64,000 nucleotides of DNA. Origin: Methylobacterium sp. Its GTDB lineage: Bacteria > Pseudomonadota > Alphaproteobacteria > Rhizobiales > Beijerinckiaceae. Under the pieces are notes generated by a model, which saw nothing but the letters and a program-made list of their open reading frames with translations, searched no databases and was not told the origin of the DNA. Shown here one piece after another: positions 7,855-15,568 of this stretch (position 1 is its first letter; every line of letters begins with the position of its first letter). Where the stretch lies: the NCBI GenBank assembly GCA_020253445.1, contig JADCBP010000010.1, positions 1 through 64,000 of the forward strand, read 5' to 3'. Made by a program: the position numbers and the translations under genes.

Positions 7855-8684
7855 ACGAAACCAAGCCTGTCCTGATTGCACAGATCAGTGATCTTCACAT
7901 CAAGCCGCCCGGGGAACTCGCTTATGGCAAGGTCGATACGGCTGCGGCCCTGATCCGCCTGATCCAGACCCTGAATGCATTGCGGCCGCGCCCTGATCTC
8001 GTCGTCATCAGCGGCGATCTGGTCGATGGCGGAAGTGCTGCGGAATATGCGCACCTCAAGGAATTGCTTGTCGCTCTGGAATTGCCGTTTGCGCTCACGG
8101 CCGGCAATCACGATGATCGTCAAGCGGCGCGTGAAGCCTTTCCCGAGCAGGCTTTCGCGTCCGGCGAGGAATTGAACCATTTTCACGCTGTGGGTCCGCT
8201 CGATGTCCTGCTGCTCGACAGTTCTGTACCGGGAGAGCCTTTTGGGCATCTCAGCGCTTCAACCCTTGCTTGGCTTGAAGCGACGCTCACGCAAAACGCG
8301 GGGAGACCGGCGCTGCTGTTCTTGCACCACCCGCCGTTCCGATCCGGGATCTGGCATATGGATCGGCAGGGATTGCGGAACGCCGAGGCACTTCGCGCGA
8401 TTGTCCTGCGCCATCCGGATGTCTGTCTCGTGGCAGCCGGGCATGTTCACCGCGCGATCACGACCTGCTTTGCGAGTCGGATGACCAGCATCTGTCCGGC
8501 TCCCAACCATGCCGTGGCGCTCGATCTCGGCCAAGCCCTCGTGCCGTCCTTTATCATTGAACCACCGGCCTTCCACCTTCATGTCTGGCAACCCGGAGAT
8601 GCAGTGCTGACAACCCATCTCGTGCCTGTCGGCACTTTTGAAGGGCCTTATCCGTTCTTCGACGCCGAAGGGAGGCTGCTGTAG
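7851..8684 (+). CDS. Class III cyclic-nucleotide/glycerophosphodiester-type phosphodiesterase
   Basis: 277-aa calcineurin-like metallophosphoesterase, probably cytoplasmic (no signal peptide). The dimetal motifs are complete: QISDLHIK (DxH, residues 11-18), ISGDLVDGG (GD), LTAGNHDD (GNHD), FLHHPPF (H) and AAGHVHRAI (GHxH). The overall pattern is that of GpdQ, CpdA and Rv0805, a class that hydrolyses cyclic nucleotides and small phosphodiesters. Being the last gene of an ABC uptake operon with a 4-base overlap suggests it processes the imported compound, for instance a glycerophosphodiester. Physiological substrate is inference. Confidence 0.88.
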   Translation: MNETKPVLIAQISDLHIKPPGELAYGKVDTAAALIRLIQTLNALRPRPDLVVISGDLVDGGSAAEYAHLKELLVALELPFALTAGNHDDRQAAREAFPEQAFASGEELNHFHAVGPLDVLLLDSSVPGEPFGHLSASTLAWLEATLTQNAGRPALLFLHHPPFRSGIWHMDRQGLRNAEALRAIVLRHPDVCLVAAGHVHRAITTCFASRMTSICPAPNHAVALDLGQALVPSFIIEPPAFHLHVWQPGDAVLTTHLVPVGTFEGPYPFFDAEGRLL

Positions 8685-9015
8685 GCTTCCACGCTTTTAG
8701 CCTCTTTCCTTTCACAAACCCGATGTTGGCGGAATCGACGCCACCGTCGCGGCTGATCGAGCCGCGACCGGCTTGGTTGCTGCAGCTTTCACCGCCTTCG
8801 ATCCAAACGAGGCACCCGGCCTGTAACCCCAGCCATAAGGGCACGCATTCGGCCACGGAAGGTGCCACTGCGATCGGCGTCACCATTCGCCACGTCGCTA
8901 GGTGTTCAGTCCCGGCATGTGGTGGATCGGATCGAGCGTGAACCTGTGCGGATCAGAAGGCCGCTTTGTTTCGCACCTGTTCGTAGATGTGTCCAACCCG
9001 ACACTTCGGCCATTG
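8685..9015. other. Gene-free stretch left of the transposon
   Basis: No gene was recognised on either strand. In particular it does not contain the missing part of the VIT-type gene that is cut at the other end of the transposon, and no matching 5-base target duplication flanks the two transposon ends. Confidence 0.4.
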
Positions 9016-9050
9016 AGAGGGCATAGCGTTGGTTTCTCGCTAAACAACGC
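9016..9050 (+). repeat. Left terminal inverted repeat of the Tn3-family element
   Basis: Starts AGAGGGCATAGCGTTGG and ends CGCTAAACAACGC. It is the reverse complement of 14208-14242 with only two mismatches (T/C at 9033 and 9037). It lies 28 bases beyond the transposase stop, the usual place for a Tn3-family end. Confidence 0.88.
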
Positions 9051-9077
9051 GAGGGGTGAACGTGAGGGGAACATTGC

Positions 9078-12048
9078 TCAGGCGGCAGTGTAGGTGGCGG
9101 GCAGGATGAGAGCCTTGCGCGCCGTTGTCTGCGCCGCGCGATCCCAGAGGAAGTCGCCAGAGAAAGCGATATGCTCCCACCCGACCGGCGAGGTATGGGC
9201 GACCAGGTGGTTGGGCGCGGCTTGGCCGGTGGCGGCGAGATGGGCCAGAGCGTCGCTCATGTACGTGGCATTCCAGTAGACGATCGCCGCAATCACGAGA
9301 TTGAGGCCGGATGCCCGATAGAGCTGCGCCTCATGGCTGCGGTCGATGATCCGCCCCTGCCGGAATGTGCAGATGGCCTGGGTCAGGGCTTGGCGTTGCT
9401 CGCTCTTGTTCAACCCGGCCTGACAACGCCGACGCAATGAGGGATTCTCTAACCAGTCGAGCATGAACAAGGTGCGCTCGATCTTGCCGATTTCCTGAAG
9501 GGCGACGTCGATCTGGTTCTTTCTCTCGAAGGCCGCAAGTTTTCTGAGCATCGCGGAGGGCATGGCGTGGCCCGAGCGGAGCGAGGCAACGAGACGGAGG
9601 ATATCGTCCCAGTGCGTGGCGATGATATCGGCGCGGATGCGCTTGCCGAGCAGGGCTTGAAGACCGGGATAGGTCGAAGGGCTTTCCAGCGGTGCAAGAC
9701 GGCGGTCGGGGAAGTCGCGCAGGCGCGGGCAGAACCGGAACCCGAGCAGCGCGCAGAGCGCGAAGACATGATCGGTCGCACCGCCCGTGTCGGTGTAATG
9801 CTCGTGGATGGAAAGCGATGCCCCATGATGCAGAAGCCCGTCGAGCACATAGGGCGCTTCATGCGTGGCTGCCGAAAGCACGGTGACGTGGAACGGGGCA
9901 TGGCGATCGGAGACATGGGTATAGAAGGAGAAGCCGGGATCGACGCCATAACGGGCATTGATCTCGCCGCCTGGCGCCACGCGCTTGCCGCCCCGAAAGA
10001 ACTGTCCATCCGAACTCGAGGTGGTTCCCTCGCCCCACGCGGCCGCGATTGGCAATTTGTGGTGGGCGTCGATGAGGATCGCCAGAGCAGCGCGATAGGT
10101 TTCCTCGCGGATATAGGCATCCCGGGTCCAGATCAGCTGATCGCGCGTAACGCCCTGGCTTGAAGCCGCCATGCGGGAAAGGCCGAGATTGGTCGCATCG
10201 GCAAGGATCGCCGCCAGCAGCGCATTGTCACGGGGAGCGGAAGCGCCCGTGCGCAGATTGGTGAAGGCGGAGAGGAACCCGGTTTGCCGGGCGACTTCAT
10301 GCGGGAGTTCCGTGATGCGGATGCGCGGCATCATGGCGTCGAGCCGCTGGGCGAGGTGCTCCGCTTCCGGGATTGGCGTTGTTCGGATCGGGGAGATCGA
10401 CAGGCGCCCGTCTATCAGCGTGACGCCCTCGAGCTGCCCTCGTGCAAGACGCCGCGCGAAGCGCTTCAGCCGGTCGTCGAGTTCCTGACCACGTTCAGCC
10501 AGCCAGTGCTCCGGAGTGCCCGGTAAGCCGAGGCTTCCGGCGGTGGATGTCGCCGCCGCCGAGGAGGCCAGATAGGCGTCGAAGCGTCGGTATGATGCGG
10601 AACGCTCGACATAGACATCCCCCGAACGCAGCTTGTTGCGCAAATGCGCAAGGACTGCCGTTTCGTAAAGCCGGCGGCTGATCCGCCCATCGGGCTGGAC
10701 AACGATTTTGCGCCATTCCTTCCGGAAGGGCATCGGTGCATCCGCCGGCACCTCTCGACGCCCGGACCGGTAGAGCGTCCTCAGGGTCGCGATAGCCGCG
10801 AGGGTACGGGAATCGCCCTTGCCCGCCCTGAACTCCAGGGCCTCGATCAGAGCGGGCGCGAACTTGCGCAACGTCTGTTACCGATCCGCAGCGAGAACGA
10901 GAGGGTCTTCTCCCGTGGAAGCGGTGATGGCGACAATCTCGGGCCGGGCGCGCAAAAGGGTCGCCCATCCGATGCTGCTGTCGAGCGCAGTGATCGGATC
11001 GGCATCGGTTTCGACTGCACTTGCCAAAGCGTCAATCGTGCGTTGGAAGAGGCCCATCAGCCGGGCTACATCCCGGGCGGTTCCGGCATAGTTCCTTGCT
11101 TGTCGTGCCTTGGCACGCGTGAACAACCCGCCGATCAGCTTGTCTACCATCGCAAGAGCGGCGTCGATAAGCTGGGCCTCTGCGTCAGTGAGATAGGCGA
11201 CCAGCATCGCCCGCCGGCGCAGCGGCGTATAGCGCTCGATCAGATAGGCCGGCGACAGGCGGGCTTCCCGGGCGAACTGCCGTGCCCGATCGGGATGCAC
11301 CGTAGCGGCTCTTGCCGCTGGCAGATCGAGCTCCCGAACGAACGCCAGGCGCTCCAGCAACAGACCAATATGATCGGGTCTGGCGGCATCGGGCAGGGTC
11401 TTGAGCCAGGACAGGCGCGACATGCCGAGCGCCTTGTCCCTGACGATCAGGGCATCGAGGGCAGCAGATTGTGTTTCCGAGAGCGGTACGACGAGCGCTT
11501 GCATGGCGGCCTTAGCGCGCGCGGGCCCGGCCAGCAAGTCCCGCACGCTCGATCGTAGACAGGGATGGCATCAGGATATGGTTGGCGCGCAGGGAAGCAA
11601 TGATCCCGGTCGCGATCGGCAGCCCACGATCCGTGCCGCGCGCAGCTTCGGCTGCGGCGTTGATCATCATCGGGATATCGCCGCGACCAGCAAGCCGGAG
11701 CCCGAGGGTTTGTGCCAGATCGCGGGCATGGTCTGTCATGGTTTGCGCCCGCGCCGCGTAGTCGGAGAAGGCCAGTGCAGGAAGGTCGAGAACCTCGGCC
11801 AGGTGCGAGACCAGCTCGACCGGAACCGCAAACCCACCCTGAAGCCAGCCCGCGAGCGTCACACCGGGATGACGCAGCAGAGCGAGTTGCATAGCAACGC
11901 CAAGACGGTTGGCATCGTCACGCCGCTCCCCGATCAAGTCGAGATCGGAGGCCTCAACGGTATAAAGCCGGACCAGTTCGTCGCGGTCCTGCGGGATATG
12001 AACGAGCCTGCGGCGCTCGGCATCCGTCAGCAGTCGGTTCCTGTCCAT
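9078..12048 (-). pseudogene. tnpA: Tn3-family transposase TnpA, disrupted by one frameshift and one nonsense codon
   Basis: Together the pieces cover about 990 residues, the normal size of a Tn3 transposase. The N-terminal part (12048 to about 11512) begins MDRNRLLTDAERRRLVHIP with a good GGAGG ribosome site. It runs out of frame in the GC-alternating tract near 11515-11530, and the correct frame continues as AKAAMQALVVPLS. A second lesion is an in-frame TAA at 10878-10880, between LAADR and QTLRKFAPAL, where related transposases carry a tyrosine; a single base change explains it. The remaining 597-codon part keeps all three predicted catalytic acidic residues (SSDGQ, HYTDTGG, LNKSE). Transposition would need an intact transposase in trans unless the lesions are sequencing errors. 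Confidence 0.9.
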
Positions 12049-12194
12049 TCCGGCCTCCTCGCCTGTCCACAAAAGGGTGTTCTGCGCTATGGACGGCGAG
12101 GCATAAAGAGACGTGGTTTATGGACGGATTCGACAAGGCACGAACCACATGCGCTGCCATGTCCACGGAACGGCCGGTTGGGAGACAGCAAACG
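12049..12194. promoter_or_regulatory. Divergent tnpA/tnpR promoter region and presumed res site
   Basis: 146 bases separate the divergently transcribed transposase and resolvase genes. In Tn3-family elements of this layout the resolution site and both promoters lie here. I did not resolve individual resolvase-binding subsites. Confidence 0.5.
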
Positions 12195-12764
12195 ATGGGC
12201 GATATCCTGGGCTATGCGCGCGTCTCGACCGGAGATCAGGACATTGCTGGCCAGACCCTGCGCCTCGAACAGGCCGGCGCTATCCGGGTCTTCTCCGATA
12301 TCCGCTCCGGCAAGAGTATGGATCGGCCAGGGCTTACCGCGCTGCTCGACTTTGCCCGCAAGGGCGATACGCTCGCCATCGTCCGCCTCGACCGGCTGGG
12401 ACGTTCGCTCGCCGAACTCCTCTCCACCGTCGCCATGCTGAAAGAGCGGGGCATCGCCCTGCTCAGCCTCGAGGAAAAGATCGATACCTCGTCGGCCGCC
12501 GGCGAACTCGTCTTTCACGTCTTCGGCGCCATCGCGCATTTCGAGCGAAGGCTCATCTCCGAGCGGACGCGTGACGGCATCGCATCCGCAAGGGCAAAGG
12601 GAAAGCGCCCGGGCCGCCGGCCGCTCGATCAGGCCAAGGTGGATGCCGCCAAGACGCTCATTGCCGCCGGCACCTCCCCCTCGGAGGCCGCCCGACAGCT
12701 CGGTTTGGGCCGCTCGACCCTCTACCGGGAAATGCGAAGGCTAGGTATCTCACGGCCAGACTGA
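12195..12764 (+). CDS. tnpR: Tn3-family resolvase (serine recombinase)
   Basis: 189-aa serine site-specific recombinase that resolves transposition cointegrates. The catalytic serine is in GYARVSTGDQD (about residue 11); the arginine-rich active-site motif RLDRLGRS and the long E-helix region (HVFGAIAHFERRLISERTRDGIASARAKGK) follow. The C-terminal helix-turn-helix is TSPSEAARQLGLGRSTLYREM. I placed the start at ATG 12195 because GDILGYARVST is the standard N-terminus; upstream in-frame codons from 12120 would fall in the res region. It appears intact, unlike the transposase. Confidence 0.93.
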   Translation: MGDILGYARVSTGDQDIAGQTLRLEQAGAIRVFSDIRSGKSMDRPGLTALLDFARKGDTLAIVRLDRLGRSLAELLSTVAMLKERGIALLSLEEKIDTSSAAGELVFHVFGAIAHFERRLISERTRDGIASARAKGKRPGRRPLDQAKVDAAKTLIAAGTSPSEAARQLGLGRSTLYREMRRLGISRPD

Positions 12765-12800
12765 ACTCGTTACGGAACACAGGCAGAAACGGAAAACACC

Positions 12801-14168
12801 ATGCCGACAAGCCATGACCTCAAGGGTCTGATGAAATTCCTCGCCCGTGACGAATGGCGCCCATGCTTCCAGGAGGTCATGGCGGATCATTTCGGGCCGG
12901 TTCTCGATGCGGGAGAGCTGGAGTTCAACGACCTCGCCGGCATCATCGGCGAGGATTGGGCGATGACGCTCTGGGGCTGCGCCTTCGAGGATTTCCTGAC
13001 CCAGGAGTTCGAGGAGGTCGAAGGCGTCAACCTTGTTGACGAATATCTCAGGCGTCGGGGCTGGAAAGAAACCGCGCAATCCAGAGCTTACATGAAGGCG
13101 CTGCGCTCATCCGTCATGAGCCTCTACGAGGTCAGCGAGATTGTGCCGGGAAAATCGCTGAGGGCACGAGACCTCATTCGCGGTGGTGACCTCATTCCCG
13201 TCAGCGAGGGAACCGCCACCAGAACTTTGAAGCAATGGGACCGGATCGCGGCGCGGATCGTCCCCGTCCTCGGCAAGAACATCTTCGCAGGCGGTCTGCT
13301 GCCCTTCACACAAGAGGCCACCGACTCCTTGTTTGATGGCCTCAGACAGATGTTCGGCCGGAAGAATGCGAGGAAACTGCCGGTCATCAAGGACGAGGAG
13401 CTTCAGGTGGCGGCATCCCTGTTCACGCTCGCATGGCTGTTCGACACCCTCGAAAGGGCCGCAGGCACCGCGCTCCCTACGATCACGAACGCTGAAGGCG
13501 ATGAGATTGTCTTCCACGATACGCGCTTTCCGCTAACCGCCAGTGTGACACAGAAAGACATCGCCGCTCGCCTCAACACCATTCCCGGCATGCGCCAGGA
13601 GAATGCGAAATTCTGGAACTGGCTTGAAAACGAGCCCGGAGGACGTGCCAAAGTGAAGAACACCGCAGCCCAATCCTTCGACACGATGATGGATAACGGT
13701 CTGCGCGTTCTGGGCAATATCGAGTTGAAAGCGCGCACCCTGCATCTTTCAACCAATTCCGCAGCCCGCGCAGAGGAAGGCAAGGCCCTGCTCCAGCAGG
13801 CGCTGGGCACGCTTATTGGCGCGCCGCTCACGCAAATCCGAACCGTCGAGCAGATGATGGCAGAGGGACCGGTCAAACAGGCCACCCCATCAGCGACGCC
13901 TGACCTTCCTCCGGAAATTATGGCCAAACTCATTCACGACCACATGGACCGCCACTACCGCGAAACGCTCGATCAACCAGTCGGTATGTTCGGCAATAAA
14001 ACACCCCGACAGGCCGCCAGAACGCTCAAAGGCCGGGAAAAGACCGCAGAATGGCTCAAATATCTCGAAAACCAATCTGCTGTGCGGTCCGGCCCGGCCG
14101 ATCCCATGGGGAGTTATGATTTCTCATGGATGTGGAAAGAACTCGGCATCCTCAATCTCCGACGGTAG
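12801..14168 (+). CDS. Transposon passenger gene of unknown function (455 aa; C-terminal motif resembling a MbcA/ParS-type or SEC-C-associated segment)
   Basis: 455-aa soluble protein that I cannot assign to a known family with confidence. It lacks a signal peptide and membrane segments. The N-terminal half is acidic and helical (FEDFLTQEFEEVEGVNLVDE). A central part reads PVSEGTATRTLKQWDRIAARIVP. Near the C-terminus (about residues 385-430) PVGMFGNKTPRQAARTLKGREKTAEWLKYLEN matches the pattern gG-x-TPR-x-AART-x-x-GRE seen at the end of some SEC-C and MbcA/ParS-like proteins; I treat this as a weak resemblance. It lies 36 bases after tnpR in the same direction and inside the terminal repeats, so it travels with the transposon. 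Base composition is similar to the neighbouring transposon genes. Confidence 0.75.
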   Translation: MPTSHDLKGLMKFLARDEWRPCFQEVMADHFGPVLDAGELEFNDLAGIIGEDWAMTLWGCAFEDFLTQEFEEVEGVNLVDEYLRRRGWKETAQSRAYMKALRSSVMSLYEVSEIVPGKSLRARDLIRGGDLIPVSEGTATRTLKQWDRIAARIVPVLGKNIFAGGLLPFTQEATDSLFDGLRQMFGRKNARKLPVIKDEELQVAASLFTLAWLFDTLERAAGTALPTITNAEGDEIVFHDTRFPLTASVTQKDIAARLNTIPGMRQENAKFWNWLENEPGGRAKVKNTAAQSFDTMMDNGLRVLGNIELKARTLHLSTNSAARAEEGKALLQQALGTLIGAPLTQIRTVEQMMAEGPVKQATPSATPDLPPEIMAKLIHDHMDRHYRETLDQPVGMFGNKTPRQAARTLKGREKTAEWLKYLENQSAVRSGPADPMGSYDFSWMWKELGILNLRR

Positions 14169-14207
14169 CCATGTCGACGAGGAAAGTTGCTCTTCCGTTC
14201 TCAGCTG

Positions 14208-14242
14208 GCGTTGTTTAGCGGGAAGCCAACGCTATGCCCTCT
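14208..14242 (-). repeat. Right terminal inverted repeat of the Tn3-family element
   Basis: Reverse complement of the left repeat at 9016-9050 with two mismatches. On its outer side the sequence continues directly into the coding sequence of a VIT-type transporter gene, marking the insertion point. Confidence 0.88.
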
Positions 14243-14444
14243 ATTCGCCCGCCGCCATTGACATCGCCCCCGCGACGAGACCCGCGACCCCCGCAACGAG
14301 AATTTCGCTTGGAGATTTGGCTGCGGCAGCAACGCCGGCCACGAGGCTTGCGGTGGAAATGATGCCGTCATTGGCGCCGAGCACGGCTGCCCGCAACCAG
14401 CCGATCCGGGCCACCAAATGAGTCTCGCGATGAAGCGGGTGCAT
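14243..14444 (-). pseudogene. VIT/CCC1-type iron/manganese transporter, N-terminal fragment cut by the transposon
   Basis: Only about 67 residues remain. They read as the N-terminus of a VIT1/CCC1-family membrane transporter: HRETHLVARIGWLRAAVLGANDGIISTASLVAG, then AGVAGLVAGAMSMAAGE. The ANDGI-x-S-TA-x-L-x-x-G and AMSMAAGE motifs of the first two transmembrane helices are unmistakable. The next residues should be YVSVSSQ, but the reading frame runs into the terminal repeat of the transposon. The rest of the gene is not on the other side of the element, so this is a dead remnant. It was probably an intact neighbour of the PepSY/two-component module before insertion. Confidence 0.85.
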
Positions 14445-14495
14445 GGGTCTTCCCTTCCGTTCCTCAGGGGTAAGCGATCAAAGGCTGGGCAGAGA

Positions 14496-14771
14496 TCAGT
14501 CGTCGCGCGTCTTCTCGCGGATCAATGTCAGGGTGTCGGGCTCGAACGTTGCCTTGACGCGGACGCCATCGGCACGCAGGCCTTCCACCTTGTAGCATCC
14601 GTCATCCGTCTTGATGCGGCGGACGTTCCAGCCTTCGTTTCTGAGCTTTTCTTCAAGTGCCTCGCGCGGCTGCCAGTTTTCCAGCGGAGCTTTGCAGCGG
14701 GGACTGGCCGCCGCCGGGATGACCAGCCCGATGAGGCTAGCCATAAAAATCTTCGATCGGAACGCATGCAT
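14496..14771 (-). CDS. Periplasmic PepSY-domain protein
   Basis: 91-aa small exported protein. Residues 1-22 (MHAFRSKIFMASLIGLVIPAAA) are a signal peptide; the rest is a single PepSY-type domain (REALEEKLRNEGWNVRRIKTDDGCYKVEGLRADGVRVKATFEPDTLTLI) with two cysteines. Such proteins often accompany PepSY-linked two-component systems and periplasmic redox modules. It is divergent from the response regulator gene, with the paired operator at 14811-14859 between them, so it is probably a target of that regulator. Confidence 0.85.
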   Translation of the reverse strand: MHAFRSKIFMASLIGLVIPAAASPRCKAPLENWQPREALEEKLRNEGWNVRRIKTDDGCYKVEGLRADGVRVKATFEPDTLTLIREKTRDD

Positions 14772-14810
14772 TAGATGGCCCTCGTGTTGACGAGGCTATG
14801 CTTGCGGAAG

Positions 14811-14859
14811 CTGACACCCACCTGAATTCCACGAAGAATGGTATTCAGATTGAAGTCAG
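14811..14859. promoter_or_regulatory. Paired CTGAC-N6-CTGAA operator between the PepSY gene and the response regulator
   Basis: CTGACACCCACCTGAA at 14811-14826 and, on the opposite strand, CTGACTTCAATCTGAA at 14844-14859, with exactly 17 bases between. Each half is a direct repeat of CTGA with an 11-base period, the spacing OmpR/PhoB-type regulators use. The same architecture recurs at 16897-16945. The regulator encoded at 14900 is the obvious candidate to bind it. Confidence 0.7.
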
Positions 14860-14899
14860 CTTGGTGCATTACTCGCGGCGGGTGCTCGAAGGGGGCGTC

Positions 14900-15562
14900 A
14901 TGCGGGTTCTGCTGATAGAGGATGATGCCCTGCTTGGGGCCGCGGTGCGGGACCATGTGCTCGCCGAAGGGCATGCAGTGGACTGGGTGATGCGACTCGC
15001 CGAGGCCGAGGATTGCCGGGCGGTTGCCACCTACAATCTCATCCTGCTCGACCTTATGTTGCCCGATGGGCGCGGGCTCGATTTCCTGAAGCGTGTTCGA
15101 TCGGGTGGCGAAGCAACGCCCGTGATCATCCTCACGGCCCGCGACCAGCTTTCCGACCGGATTTCCGGGCTCAATGCCGGAGCAGACGATTATCTCGTCA
15201 AGCCCTTCGCGCTTGCCGAACTCACAGCCCGCATCGGCTCGGTCACGCGGCGAGCGAGTGGCCAACCTGCGACGGTGATTGTGCTGGGAGATGTCGAGAT
15301 CCATCTGGCCGAGCGCTCGGCAACCAGGAACGGTCGTGCCTTGCCGATTACCGCCCGCGAATGGGCGGTGCTCGATGCCTTGCTCAGCAGGCCGAGGGGC
15401 GTTGTCTCCAAGAATGACATCGAGGAGCGGCTTTATGCGCTCGATGCCGAGGTCGAGAGCAACACGATCGAGGTCTATGTCGCGCGGCTGCGCAAGAAGA
15501 TCGGGCATGATCGCATCCTGACCGAACGCGGCCTCGGCTATCGCCTGGTGCGGGAGGGGTAA
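14900..15562 (+). CDS. OmpR-family response regulator
   Basis: 220-aa response regulator. The receiver domain (residues 1-115) shows the acidic pair in LLIEDDALLG, the phospho-acceptor Asp near residue 51 in LILLDLMLPDGRG, the Thr in IILTARD, and the Lys in DYLVKPFALAEL. The winged-helix output domain (about 125-220) ends EVYVARLRKKIGHDRILTERGLGYRLV. Start at ATG 14900; an in-frame ATG at 14798 would overlap the operator. The kinase gene follows after 6 bases. Likely target sites are the paired CTGAC-N6-CTGAA elements at 14811-14859 and 16897-16945, which would give autoregulation. Confidence 0.94.
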   Translation: MRVLLIEDDALLGAAVRDHVLAEGHAVDWVMRLAEAEDCRAVATYNLILLDLMLPDGRGLDFLKRVRSGGEATPVIILTARDQLSDRISGLNAGADDYLVKPFALAELTARIGSVTRRASGQPATVIVLGDVEIHLAERSATRNGRALPITAREWAVLDALLSRPRGVVSKNDIEERLYALDAEVESNTIEVYVARLRKKIGHDRILTERGLGYRLVREG

Positions 15563-15568
15563 GCCCTC

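Larger units (their letters stand above)
9016..14242. mobile_element. Tn3-family transposon (about 5.2 kb), transposase broken
   Basis: A complete class II transposon is delimited by 35-base inverted repeats at 9016-9050 and 14208-14242. It carries a leftward transposase gene interrupted by a frameshift and an in-frame stop, a divergent serine resolvase, and one passenger gene. No 5-base target duplication is seen (flanks CATTG at left, ATTCG at right), and the right end cuts a VIT-type gene whose remainder is absent at the left, so flanking DNA was probably rearranged after insertion. Confidence 0.85.
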
